The notes under the pieces were generated by a model. It was not told where the DNA came from and searched no databases. It saw only the letters and a list, made by a program, of their open reading frames with translations. The position numbers were made by a program, and so were the translations under genes. From positions 7,673,013-7,737,012 of the forward strand of contig JAJEKV010000061.1 in the NCBI GenBank assembly GCA_021234155.1: a stretch of DNA of 64,000 nucleotides, in the 5' to 3' direction. Source of the DNA: Isoetes taiwanensis (lineage: Eukaryota; Streptophyta; Lycopodiopsida; Isoetales; Isoetaceae). This document shows positions 44,091 to 54,830 of this stretch, in pieces. Within the stretch, counting starts at the first letter, position 1, and every line of letters begins with the position of its first letter.

Positions 44091-45652
44091 ATGTCATCAA
44101 AATCTGATGTGCCTTATTTTGCACCATCAGATCTTGGCTTTTGCAAATCTAAGGCCAGAATAATTAGAAAATCTTCCACAAATGGGCACGGAGATGGAAA
44201 GGGTCATGGAGTAACTTCCTTTTCTTTTTTTCAAGCCTCATTTGAAGCTCTGCCGAATGCTACTGGTGGTATGGTGGAGCGTTTGGAGCGGTATCTGCTT
44301 GGAGCAGTATCTGTTTGGAGCGGTATCTGGTTGGAACAGTATAGATGCCGGATGTCTGGGTTTTGAACAGCCAATGTTCCTGGACGCTTGCCAGATTTGG
44401 TCATCTTCTCCAGAATGCTTGGTTTTGGAAAATCGAGCAGAGGTGTTTATTGATGAGTCGGCACCTAGATATTTTGTGGATTAGAAAATAAATGTGCCAG
44501 TTCCTAGAAGAGCAGATCGAAGTTGATCTGGACTCCGCTTCATTTGGCATACTTACTGGCCATTACTGGAGCCATATTCATATTTTGAAGCATTTGCATG
44601 AGTCTACAAAATAATTTAATCATGCTGCAACACAAGCGTCAGCATCTTCATCTTAGGGATCTCTTTGTAAGTTATACTGCTTCTGTGTTTTTTTATATTC
44701 TTATTCTTAATTAACAATAAGATGATTACTTGCTTGTTTTCCAAAAATCGTAGTGTTGATCAATTTAGATTATGTTTCAGATGGTACCTTACTCCACATA
44801 TACATGGATTGGTATTACAAATTGAATGCAGGTGGTGAACATTGTAAACCTGACTGGAACTGGACTTTGTGTAAGGCGTGTTTCTAAGATAGGTGTTTTT
44901 CATCACAAAACCATCAGGAAATATGAAGCATTCACTCAACAACTCATAAGGTCAGCCCAACCACGATCTTGCCTGCGAGTAGGTTATTTTTGATGTGGTA
45001 TCCTGTTGGGGTGGTCTTCGAGATGAGTCTAATGTTCCCTTTTCGTAAAATCCTACTACATTTGTGTAGAATGGATCCAGGCAATCCGTTTTTTGCCGGA
45101 CAAATTATACAAGGTGGATCATTGTCTACAATTAGTTGTTGTAAAAAATCCAAGGAGCGTATGCAATGTCGAGCTTCATTATGTGTCTTCTGAGTTCTAC
45201 CTATGGCGAGAAGGTTTGTCTGCTCTTTGATTTTTCTGGTTGGATATTTCTGGCAGTATCCGGCTCTCAGGTAACTCTAGGATTCCGGTCAATTTAGTTG
45301 GGTCGTTCCATTTTCTATATTTCGCTTCATTTTGCGCTTGATATTTCTCAGTGGTTTGGGATCGATGCTTGCATCAAGGCTCAATAATCTGCCTCGGATT
45401 TAGGATATTAGGAGACGTGATGGCATGCAAATATACCATTAGATCTAAGTTTTTCCCATCCACGGTCACGAAAATTAGAAAAGCCTTAAAAAATTGGAGA
45501 ACGGGGATAGCAAAGGACATCCACGTATTGCCTTTGGGGACTTCTGAAAATGTATCTGGACCTTCTTAGAAGCCTGGAGCAGCAGGTGATACTGCAAGAC
45601 CTGTGCAACGCCTGCTCATGGAGCTTTGCAAACGGAACTCCACATCTAAGGT
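44091..45652 (+). other. Series of exon-like + frames, unidentified
   Basis: A 91-codon frame at 44,091-44,366 (start M-S-S-K-S-D-V-P-Y-F) contains an internal ~18-bp repeat at 44,278-44,345 (tttggagcggtatctg variants). Further open pieces are at about 44,840-44,990 and 45,351-45,569. The last includes F-F-P-S-T-V-T-K-I-R-K-A-L-K-N-W and, after one stop, R-P-V-Q-R-L-L-M-E-L-C-K-R-N-S, ending at a consensus donor (aaggtaagtc, about 45,649). Collectively they look like a decayed gene or retroelement ORF. I do not recognise the family. Confidence 0.25.
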
Positions 45653-45659
45653 AAGTCTT

Positions 45660-46215
45660 TTCAAATTTTAAAATTCATTCTTCCAAAATTAGGGTCTTCT
45701 TCTAATGGAATCGATGCTTGCAAGCATGTTTTATTAGCTTTGTCTTGTTTTTGTTTAGGTTTTGAACTGTGGGTTCGAGTTAGGGCAACGACCTGTTTTG
45801 ATTTAGGGCAGTGACATGTTCCTCATCTGGCATGGCTGCTCAAAGCATCGCCACCATCGCAGCTACAGCCATTAGGATTCGGCAAAGCTCTTTCAAGAGT
45901 CATCTTACTTACAGGTTGTGACGTTCCACATATTTATATGCATATTTAAGTATAAATACGTGACACGTCACTATGAATAATTAATGGCACATTAATTATT
46001 CATAAGCTAAGGTTAGCTATGTTAATAATTAAATTATAAAGGTGGAAACCTAACCAAAACCCTAATTCGAATTTAGGGCTTATCCTAATATTAAAAAGGG
46101 CTAAAATACCAAATTAGCTAATATTAACCAATGTAGAGCATGCCACCTGGCCCAAATCGATTGGGCAAGGTAGGGTTTCCATTTTGGACACCCAAATTAG
46201 GGCTTTTGTGCCCCA
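45660..46215. other. Intergenic sequence left of the gypsy element
   Basis: No gene is visible. It contains a perfect AT-rich palindrome (45,973-46,003) and ends at the gypsy LTR. Confidence 0.45.
45973..46003. repeat. Perfect 14-bp inverted repeat with 3-nt loop
   Basis: The arm atgaataattaatg (45,973-45,986) and its exact reverse complement cattaattattcat (45,990-46,003) are separated by gca. It could extrude as a cruciform or mark the centre of a small foldback. No U-run suggests a bacterial-type terminator, nor would one be expected. Confidence 0.9.
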
Positions 46216-46788
46216 TGTTAGTCCTGTGCCTCCTGGTACAGGACTATTCATGCATCTGATGCACTGGTCAAGCTCAAGGATCCTCGGTCCACCCGGGTCA
46301 GCCATCAAAGGCTCGCAGAAGACCAAGCGGCAGACCACGCAATCAAAGCCTTTGGTCAGTCAACAAGAGGCGCCGCTCGGACAAGTGACGGCCCGTCACC
46401 GCCGCGTCGTCGGCGAGATTCTAGGCACTTCAAGAGGCACCGCCAACATTCACCAGAATCAGGCCTCCTTCCGTGAGTCGGCACCGAGATCGGTCGAGTG
46501 TCTATATTGGGCCCAAGGCCATTGTACTATATATATGAGTAGAGCTAGCACATGAGTTTTTAGATGAGTTTTGAGTCTTGTCTCCTTTCGGTTTTTCTAT
46601 TGCGAGAGCTCATGTATGTTCATCATTGATATCAAGGAAGCTTATCATCTTTCTCTCATTTGTTCTGTTTTCTTCTTCTTCTTCTCTTTTGCAAATCCCC
46701 GTGACATAGTCCCCCGGACTCTCCCTGTTAGATCCACGGGTCCTCACAGAGGGCTTCTTCCGTGAGTTCCCAACCTGCACCCCAAACA
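46216..46788 (+). repeat. Gypsy 5' LTR
   Basis: It begins tgttagtcc and ends ccaaaca, and is collinear with 62,159-62,742 throughout (tacaggactattcatgca, ggcacttcaagaggcaccgcc, gagagctcatgtatgttcat and others). A TATA-like tatatatgag lies at about 46,531-46,540. LTR divergence by eye is clearly greater than that of the nested copia LTRs. Confidence 0.88.
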
Positions 46789-46807
46789 TCGCCGCTGCGG
46801 GGATGAT
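46789..46807 (+). other. Gypsy primer-binding site, degenerate
   Basis: The string tcgccgctgcggggatga starts directly after the LTR CA end and resembles the tggcgccgttgccgggga primer site of plant gypsy elements with a few changes. Confidence 0.5.
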
Positions 46808-46923
46808 TCCATCCTACTTTCTTTCCGCCGCCATGTCTGTCCGTAGTAACTTCACGCCCGCACGAACTCCTTTCTCGACGACCTCTCGCTTGAGCGACAT
46901 CGGCGCCGGAAACCGCTCGCGAC

Positions 46924-47325
46924 ATGTATGGATTCCCTTATGACATAGAGGGAGGCCATCTTAGGCCTAGGGCTCGGTCGGCCACCCACCCTCGTGGTCC
47001 TGTCTCGCCCCGGTTCCCCGCCCAAGCGTGCAAACATTGCTCACAACCTCCCCCCTCATCACTATCGGGGGAGCCTTATCAGGCCCAACCTTCTCAACCG
47101 ATTACTTTCATACCCCCTCAACATGCCTACATCCATCATTCTTCGGGCCATACGCCTCTTCCTTCACAACCATCATCTCCACCGGGGACGCGCTTATCCA
47201 CACGCCTCCTTTGCGCCTACCAGGAATATCCTTTCCCTACGTTTCCCAACGCCCTTCCTGTTTTACAACCTTACGGATCTCAAAACCAATGCTCCCGCTA
47301 CTTGGGCCAACCTCAACCACCCCTT
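46924..47325 (+). pseudogene. Gypsy gag, N-terminal part
   Basis: Pro/Gln/Ser-rich + frames open from 46,924 (P-Q-H-A-Y-I-H-H-S-S-G-H, then Y-P-F-P-T-F-P-N-A-L-P-V-L-Q-P-Y-G). This low-complexity proline-rich style continues across the copia insertion at 52,806 (P-H-P-T-Q-P-Q-Y-P-H-Y-T). The continuity of composition and strand on both sides shows that the copia split one gag gene. Confidence 0.6.
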
Positions 47326-47883
47326 TCAAGGAATTATGAATTCAAGTCAACACCGAGATAGAACTAGATGCTATTCCTATATGCAATGAAACTTAGTTTA
47401 ACTTCAATGAATATCAAATACATGAGATATTCAAAATACAATGGTTGAGGCAATCGAAAACCACATTGATTATTATGACTTAGTTTCGATAGCCCAAGCC
47501 TGCTCCAAGTGAACAGCTATATCACCATTCCGATCAATACGACTTCTATGTAGTTCTGCTTCCATTTATAGGGCAAGGATCCGCCGCACAGGCCAGATCC
47601 CACCGATCGAAAGCAATCTTTGGATTGATCTCCATTGCATCCGGAGGTTTCCATAATTTGAATTCCATCTGGCTCGAAACTATTGAACCGAGATGTTTAA
47701 CTTCGACCCTAATATGATAATATAATCTTGTGAACCTTGGAACCATTAAACATTCTCGTAAATATAAGGTCATGTGACCATTAGGTATCTCTGAGAGTTC
47801 TTCTGTGTGCAACCATATGGACATATATCTGAGTGTTCTTCTGCTCACTGTGTTCTCTAGAGAATTAGCATGAATTTCCTTCA
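47326..47883 (-). repeat. Copia 3' LTR (left)
   Basis: About 558 bp, collinear with the right LTR; differences cluster around 47,575-47,625. The outer end reads tcaaggaa where tgaaggaa is expected, a small terminal change. The inner end is ttccttca. Confidence 0.93.
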
Positions 47884-47892
47884 TTCCCCTTC
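47884..47892 (-). other. Copia polypurine tract
   Basis: On the minus strand a gaaggggaa run lies directly before the 3' LTR, the expected plus-strand primer site. Confidence 0.7.
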
Positions 47893-47924
47893 ATGCTAAT
47901 TTCCTTGAATTCCCAAATTGCCTT

Positions 47925-49671
47925 TTAAACTTCAAACTTAGCTTTCGATAGACCTTTGGTTAATATGTCTGCTACTTGTTCATGTGTAGAAATATATTCA
48001 ACTGTCACTATGCCTTTTGCAACCAATTCCCTAATGAAATGAATATGCAATTCAATATGCTTAGTCCTTTGATGTAGCACTGGATTCTTTGTAATTGCTA
48101 TGCAACTCAAACCGTCGTAGTAGAGAATCAGAGGCAACTTCTGAATAACCTTCAGTTCATTGAGCAATCGTCTCAACCCATGCAATCTCCTTTGCAGCAA
48201 GTGTTGCAGAATTATATTCTGCTTCAGCTGTTGACATAGCAACACATGATTGCTTTTTGCTTTTCCAAGCAATAGCTGCTCCTCCCAACATCAAACAAAA
48301 TCCAGAGGTTGATTTTCTTGTATCAATATCGCTGCCCCAATCAATCAGAAGATACCCCTTGAGTATTAGATCATTGTTGTTGAATGTCAATCCCCGATTT
48401 TGTGTATACTTAAGATATTTGAGCACTCTTTTTGCTATAGTCGGTGTTGCTCGCCACGGATTGCTACAAAATCTGCTTAGCAAATTAACTGTGAATGCTA
48501 TTTCTGGCCTGGTACAGTTTGATATGTACAATAAACATCCTATGAGTTCCATGTATGGAACTTTTTCCATTTCCATTACTTCTTCTTGAGTTCTGGGACT
48601 GTGTTCACTTGATAATTTCAAACCTTGAACAATTGGAGTTCTGGCAACATTGCAGTCCTGCATATTGAACCTTTTGAGCATGTTCACTATATTGCACGTT
48701 TGAGAAATTTTCAGAATATGTTCTCCTCTATTCCTTGATACCTCCATTCCTAAGAATTTCTTGAGTTCCCCCAGATCTGTCATTCTAAATTTGCTGGTGA
48801 GAATTTGCTTGCAGTGATTTAGTATTTCCATATCACTAGGCACTAGAATATTGTCATCAACATATAAAGCTAGTATGCAAAACTGACTTCCTTTGTTGAG
48901 AATATATAAGTTTCCATCATTTAGAAACTTTGTGAAGCCTTGATCAAGAAGATACTTATCTATGCATTCATACCACATTCTGGGAGACTGCTTTAGGCCA
49001 TACACAGCACGGTTTAGTTTCCAGACCATGCCTTCCCCTGGGGCTTCAAATCTTGGTGCTTGCTTCATGTATACATCATCCTTTAACTCTGCATTCAAAA
49101 ATGCTGTGCTTACATCCATGTGGTGTATATCTAGATTATGTGCATTTGCAAATGCCAAGAGGATTCTAATGCTTGTCAACTTCACTATGGGAGAAAAAGT
49201 CTCCTCATAATCTATTCCTTTCCTTTGGGTAAAGCCCTGTGCTACCAGCCTTGCCTTGAATTTTTCTTCTCCATTAATGCCCCTTTTGATTTTATACAAC
49301 CACTTGCTGCCTATGATGTTTTTCTTTTCGGGCTGTTTGACAACATCATAGGTCTGTGTTCTTTTAAAGGCTGCAAGTTCTTCAATCATAGCATCTTTCC
49401 ATTGTCCTGCATGTTGAGATTTCATAGCCTCCTCATAAGATTGTGGTATATCAGGGTCAAGCATTGCCATTATTTGATGTATATCTAGTTCTTCTCTATG
49501 CAACCTTCTGCTCCTACCATGTTCAGTCCTGCCATACACATCAGGGTTAATTTTCATTGTCTCCATTGTCCCTTTTAGATGTTCTACTTCTGTCCTTCTT
49601 TTCCCCTTATCCTGCCCAAGTTCAATATTATGAGAATGATCCGCTGGTGCGCATTGTCTCCCCTTCGACAT
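47925..49671 (-). pseudogene. Copia reverse transcriptase and RNase H
   Basis: A 504-codon frame (49,671-48,157) runs from W-K-D-A-M-I-E-E-L through W-L-Y-K-I-K-R and K-A-R-L-V-A-Q-G-F-T-Q to M-D-V-S-T-A-F-L-N, V-Y-G-L-K-Q-S-P-R-M-W and the catalytic Y-V-D-D (48,853-48,864). It then continues through L-G-M-E-V-S and G-C-L-L-Y-I-S-N-C-T-R-P to R-K-S-T-S-G-F and S-K-K-Q-S-C-V-A-M-S-T-A-E-A-E-Y of RNase H. A frameshift near 48,160-48,200 moves the end (Q-R-T-K-H-I-E-L-H-I-H-F-I-R, V-A-D-I-L-T-K) into another frame that stops at 47,925. RT catalytic residues are present, so decay is slight. Confidence 0.95.
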
Positions 49672-49752
49672 TAGAATAGTCTTGCTGACCGCATGTACAT
49701 TATCTTGTCCTTCAATTGATTGCTCCTTTTCCGTCTCAAAGCAGCTTTATGC

Positions 49753-50385
49753 TCAGATTTGCTTGCTCTTCCCGAAAGTGTTAATTACTAGGTCATCATC
49801 ATCAGTATTATTCAAGCTATTTGACTTGACCAAATCATCACTCGAATAATTGATGTCTTTACTTAATGCCTGCTGTACTTCAGACCTGTTTCTGTAAACT
49901 ATATGCTCATTAAAAATGACATCCCTGCTAATGATTATTTGCCTTTTTTCAGGATCATACATCCTATAAGCCTTTGCTTGTTCATCATACCCTGCCAAGT
50001 AGCACTTGATAGCTCTATTATCTAGTTTTTTCCTCAATTCCTTAGGGATATGAGTATATCCCAGGCAGCCATAGGTTTTGAATAGTTCATAAGATGGCAT
50101 ACTTCCACTCCACATTTCTTGAGGTGTTTTCCCTTGAATACTTGTGGAAGGTAGTTTATTTTGCAACAATACAACTGTTTTAACAGTCTCTTCCCACAAA
50201 TAATTAGGCATACCTGAGTGCTTGAGCATTGATCGAAAGCAAAGATTGAGAATGGTCCTGTTTTCCTCTCTCGCTATGCCATTTTGTCGAGGAGTGAACC
50301 TACATGTCAATTGCCTCGGAATTCCATGATCTCGCAGTTGTTTGTTAAATGCTCGATAAAACTCACCACCCCTCCGATCTAACAC
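49753..50385 (-). pseudogene. Copia integrase, C-terminal two thirds
   Basis: The frame holds L-D-R-R-G-G-E-F (usual form S-D-x-G-G-E-F/Y), R-Q-N-G-I-A-R-E-E-N-R-T (usual Q-N-G-V-A-E-R-K-N-R-T), W-E-E-T-V-K-T-V-V-L-L-Q-N-K-L-P-S and F-K-T-Y-G-C-L-G-Y-T-H-I-P, all copia integrase landmarks. A C-terminal acidic tail follows. Relative to the family the second catalytic Asp and the final Glu are each displaced by about one position. The frame is offset from the upstream protease/integrase frame, leaving 50,386-50,501 broken. It ends before the RT frame with a stop, whereas functional elements read through. Confidence 0.92.
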
Positions 50386-50501
50386 ATTTAATCTTTTTTT
50401 CCGGTTTGTCTTTCTACCTCTTGTTCAAACAATTTATATGCCGAGAATGCTTGATCCTTATGCCTTAATAGATAACATTTGGTTTTCCTTGAAAAATCCG
50501 T

Positions 50502-51599
50502 CTATGAATGTGATAAAATACCTCTTCCCAAATGGACCAGAACATTGATGGGGCCACATAAATCAAGATGTATGAGTTCAAGAATTTCTTTGGCCCTCTT
50601 GTTTGATTTAACAAATTTTAGTCTGGTATGTTTACCCAGCATGCATCCTTCGCACACAAATTCCTTTTCTCCTTCTTCTTCAGCCACAATCATATTATGT
50701 TTGGCCATATATTTGAGATTATTTATGTTAGTATGCCCTAATCTTTCATGCCATCTCCTGAGAGTTGGAACAGATATTGCATTGATTGAACCATCACATT
50801 TTACATCATTTAATGCAAAGAGGTTTCCCACTCTTCTAGCTAAAAATTTCAATGTATTATCCAAATAGATGTTACATTGAGTTTTCTCAAAGCATACTTT
50901 ATATCCAAGATCGACAAGTTGACTGATAGAAATCAGATTTCTAATAATTGAAGGAACACATAAAACATTCTTTAAGTCTACTGGCTCTCCAGATAAATCA
51001 AAGATCTCAAGGATTCCAGCCATTTTGACTTTTTGTAAGCTGCCATCTCCCATTTGTACATAGCTGGACCCTTTGACCACTTTCTCCTTGAGTTTGTCTG
51101 AGTTTTTAATCACTGATCTTTCAGCTCCTGAATCTAGAACAAACAATTCATCTTTAGAATCCAGTTCTTGGATGGACAATGATTTGCTAATATCAGAATT
51201 ATTAGGGCATACCTCAATATTTTCGTCCTCAACTTCCTCCTCCTCAATGTTGACATTTTTTGCAATGTTTACTGCAGGATTTCTTCCTCTCCCTCTTCCT
51301 CTAATGTTTTGATTTTTTCCTCTTATGAAACTTCCCCTGAAATTATCAGTGCCTCGGCCTCTTCCTCTATTCAAATCTTTGGGACTTGAACAATTTACTG
51401 CCATGTGGCCATAGCCATTGCAGTTATAACATTTGTTCTCTTGTGTCCTCTTTGGACAATTATTTTTTAGATGCCCATATTGGTTGCAAATATAGCATGG
51501 CCCTAATTTGCTCTTATCAGAGGTTTTATTTTTCCCTTTTCCAGCAAATAGGATTTCAGTATGATCTCCATTATCACTAGTCAATGATTTTTGTTCCAC
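50502..51599 (-). pseudogene. Copia gag zinc knuckles, protease and integrase N-terminus
   Basis: A 365-codon frame contains two CCHC knuckles (C-Y-I-C-N-Q-Y-G-H-L-K-N-N-C and C-Y-N-C-N-G-Y-G-H-M-A-V-N-C), an R-G-R-G-R stretch and the aspartic protease site F-V-L-D-S-G-A (51,123-51,143). The pre-integrase zinc-binding segment follows (W-H-E-R-L-G-H-T-N, C-E-G-C-M-L-G-K-H), then the first integrase Asp in I-H-L-D-L-C-G-P. It ends after G-P-I-N-V-L by frameshift. Order and motifs are canonical for copia gag-pol. Confidence 0.95.
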
Positions 51600-51604
51600 T
51601 GCTT

Positions 51605-52229
51605 TTAACCATCACCAAGATGGTCTCTACTTTTTGCTACATTCCTCACTAAGGTGGACAAATGATCAAAATTTGAAAATGCACGTGCTATGGTCATTAC
51701 CTGATAATCTTGAGTAATGCTTGTGCCTGCTGCCTCCAGATCTGCTACCAGATTGTCCAATTTCTGGAAAAACTCAGTGATGTCATCATTATCATGGAAC
51801 TTCAAGTTCCTTAACTCCCTATCAAGTACATCCAGCTGAGAGGATGTCTTATTTTCATATGTTTTTATCAAGTAATTCCAAATGCCCTTCGGGCTCATTC
51901 CCCTTACTTTTAACAGTATGCTAGAACCTAGCTTAACTGTAAGTATACTCTTTGCTTCAATTAATTTAGCAACATTACTCACATCAGCACTAGTTACCTC
52001 CTTGGAACTAGATACACCCTTCCCTTTTGAGCTAGAGCTCTCGCCATTTCTCATTTCTGCTATTTGTCTCACTGTCTTGTTCACCTTCTTCAATGTCTCC
52101 ATTGACATAGGTCCACAAACCTTCAACTTCCAGAATTTCCTTAATCTTCTCTTTCCACACTTGAAATCCTCCTGTACCTTTGAAAACATCCACTGCACTT
52201 AGTAAGGAAGCACCTAGTCTAGTTGACAT
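51605..52229 (-). pseudogene. Copia gag (UBN2-type), one frameshift
   Basis: It starts M-S-T-R-L-G-A-S-L-L-S (ATG at 52,229), followed by F-Q-V-W-K-E-K-I-K-E-I-L, the W-K motif of copia gag. A second frame continues to 51,605 with G-I-W-N-Y-L-I-K-T-Y-E-N-K-T, L-R-N-L-K-F-H-D-N-D-D-I-T-E-F-F and L-E-A-A-G, matching UBN2/gag order (usual W-x-x-L, L-x-x-L-K, I-x-x-F). The frame break near 52,050 and the stop before the zinc-knuckle frame inactivate it. Confidence 0.9.
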
Positions 52230-52235
52230 GTTCCT

Positions 52236-52247
52236 GCTCTGATACCA
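52236..52247 (-). other. Copia primer-binding site (tRNA-iMet)
   Basis: On the minus strand tggtatcagagc is a perfect match to the initiator-Met tRNA primer site. It lies two bases inside the right (5') LTR. Confidence 0.95.
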
Positions 52248-52249
52248 AA

Positions 52250-52805
52250 TGAAGGAATTATGAATTCAAGTCAACACCAGATAGAACTAGATGCTATTCC
52301 TATATGCAATGAAACTTAGTTTAACTTCAATGAATATCAAATACATGAGATATTCAAAATACAATGGTTGAGGCAATCGAAAACCACATTGATTATTATG
52401 ACTTAGTTTCGATAGCCCAAGCCTGCTCCAAGTGAACAGCTATATCACCATTCCGATCAATACGACTTCTATGTAGTTCTGCTTCCATTTATAGGGCAAG
52501 GATCCGGCCGCTTAGGCCAGATCCCACCGATCAGAGCAATGCTGGATTGATCTCCATTGCATCCGGAGGTTTCCATAATTTGAATTCCATCTGGCTCGAA
52601 ACTATTGAACCGAGATGTTTAACTTCGACCCTAATATGATAATATAATCTTGTGAACCTTGGAACCATTAAACATTCTCGTAAATATAAGGTCATGTGAC
52701 CATTAGGTATCTCTGAGAGTTCTTCTGTGTGCAACCATATGGACATATATCTGAGTGTTCTTCTGCTCACTGTGTTCTCTAGAGAATTAGCATGAATTTC
52801 CTTCA
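52250..52805 (-). repeat. Copia 5' LTR (right)
   Basis: About 556 bp with termini tgaaggaa and ttccttca, collinear with the left LTR. The gypsy gag resumes directly after. Confidence 0.95.
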
Positions 52806-53640
52806 CCTTCATCAGGGTCCTTCAGGCACCATGCCACATCCAACTCAACCTCAATATCCTCACTATACTGTTCCTGTCCAGCCAAGCACTTTCACATCTT
52901 CCTTTCAGACTCTGAAACTGACTTATCCCACCTTTGGCAACACGAAAGGCAAACCGTTAGACCAAAGTGCTCAGGCCCACATGGAAGAATTTGAGGCTCT
53001 AGCTGTCCTAAATGGTCATGCGCAACCTCGCCTGAAATTCCACATCTTTTCCACCACCGCGTGGTTTTCTCCTCATCAATGGCTCATGTCCAACAAAAGC
53101 CATTGGAAACAAGACTGGTCCAAATGAGAACCGCTTTTGCCTCATTATGGAACCACGGATGATGATCAACTTCATCTCAAGCAACTCAATGAACTTCAAC
53201 AAGAGCCCACTGAGTCCGCCTCGGGATTTTATGGATCGACTTCACATTCTCGCTAAGTAAGCTCAAGGAATACCCCACACAGCCGATTTTGGTCCGGTTT
53301 CTCCAAGGACTTCCTCCAGCCTATTCGGCCTCATGATCAATACCAAGGCCCCAAGACTTTGGAGCGTGCTATCGACCTTGTCAATCACTACCAATGTTTC
53401 CTCCCGAGGCGTGGCTCTTCAAGAGCTCCCGCTCATTCCACCTCGCCATGGTTCCACAAACGGCCGTTTCACTCAACACGCTTAATCCACAAATAATCAA
53501 AACTGGTGCCATATTTGCAAATACCAAGGCCATTTGGCAAATGAGTGCAACTCCACCAATGGCTCGCCTCATTGCAAGTTTTATGCAACATGTGCAATCA
53601 TGCCACCTAAGAGTGCACTCGCGACTCATCCCACAATCGC
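52806..53640 (+). pseudogene. Gypsy gag, C-terminal part with zinc knuckle
   Basis: It continues the Pro-rich region, then gives L-K-L-T-Y-P-T-F-G-N-T-K-G-K-P, D-F-M-D-R-L-H and a CCHC knuckle C-H-I-C-K-Y-Q-G-H-L-A-N-E-C (53,507-53,548), followed by a second Cys pair (H-C-K-F-Y-A-T-C). The pattern K-x-x-x-P-x-F-x-G is that of retrotransposon gag. Several stops and frame changes are present. Confidence 0.85.
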
Positions 53641-54584
53641 TCAAGAACAAAATGGTTTATCAAGTACAAACCACACCTCAAAGAACAATCGCGACTATCG
53701 CCAGCCACCACCACTTCGTGCAACCCACGCAACTCTATCAGCAACAGAGCAACCACGGGGATCCAACCAACGCCCTCCTTTTGATCCTTCTAAAGCTCGT
53801 TATCACCGCCAAGAATGGGGTCATACCACCACGGGCGTGTCCTCAACTTCCACAAGTTCGTGTATGCCTTCCCCGCACAAATCAGACCACATCGGTCCGC
53901 CTCACGGCTTACCAACTCGATTGCTAATGGCAAACAAGGCCCGAGACCAGTTCTAAGAAGCCACCAAGAGCCCAAAGAATCACGCTTATCAACCAGTTTC
54001 CAAAGAAATCAACCTCAACCGGATCAACAAGCACAAGAGGAAATTTTTCGTGCACTTAATCCTCCAAGTCCAAACCACAAATTGGGTTGGTTTAGTTTCA
54101 CGCTGCATCAAGGCATCACGCCCCTTGACCATTATTCAATGGCACGCGAACCCCGCTTTTGCAGCTGACACCATTCCTCATGAGGACTAAAAAAGGTTCA
54201 CTTTGCACCGACTTGAGAAGCTTATGCCACATGTCATGCCCAAAGTTCGACAAAGCATTTTGAACCTCATGCAAGCCGCCAAGGCCGCACCTTGGCAAAT
54301 GTTCATGCCACCACTAGAGCTCAACAAAGACAAGATACCCTTCCACATCTCAACCTCCACGCCTCGACGTATCCCAATATTGCCGCCGAGGTTGACTTAC
54401 TCAAAGAAGTTGCCGCTTCCCCGCCACGCACTCCCGCACCAAAGAGAACCAAAGCCAGATCCTTTTTCTCATGTGCCTCTAGAACTCCAAGAGGAGCTAG
54501 CCAAGATCAAAATTCCTTTAAGCTTGGCAACCATTTTAAAACTCGGCCCCGCCTCAAGGACCGCTACCACTCCCCAACCGCTTT

Positions 54585-54830
54585 AGTTGGGGTCTGTGGT
54601 TACCTCTACACCCACGGCCCATGCCACTTGGGTAATCGCCAAGTCAACCATGTTCAAATAGATGGAGGTAGCGCAGTCAATCTCATCACGGATAAACTCC
54701 GCAAAACAAATGGGCATCACACAACTCTTTCGCGGCCCCATATGACATCAAATTGGCTAATGGCCATATCAATGACGACCTCAAGGCGCCACACCTATTC
54801 TTCACATCAACATTGGTGATCTCCGCTTCC
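54585..54830 (+). pseudogene. Gypsy aspartic protease
   Basis: The frame gives V-N-H-V-Q-I-D-G-G-S-A-V-N-L-I-T-D (54,640-54,690), the D-G-G-S-A-x-N-L/I active-site form seen in plant gypsy proteases of the Tat/Athila group. It follows a His/Cys-containing linker. The frame is lost soon after. Confidence 0.75.

Larger units (their letters stand above)
47326..52805 (-). mobile_element. Ty1/copia LTR retrotransposon nested in the gypsy gag
   Basis: It has LTRs at both ends, a tRNA-iMet primer-binding site next to the right LTR, a purine tract next to the left LTR, and minus-strand gag, protease, integrase, reverse transcriptase and RNase H in that order. Integrase before RT defines copia. LTR termini are tgaaggaa..ttccttca. 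The host flanks ccctt (left) and ccttc (right) fit a 5-bp duplication if a 1-base loss at the left edge is allowed. Internal frames are broken in only a few places, and the LTRs differ at roughly ten positions by eye, so this is a fairly recent insertion. Confidence 0.95.

Noticed and set aside
45770-45790. gggttcgagt as a tRNA or SINE B-box
   Set aside because: No matching A-box, cloverleaf or acceptor stem pairing was found around it.
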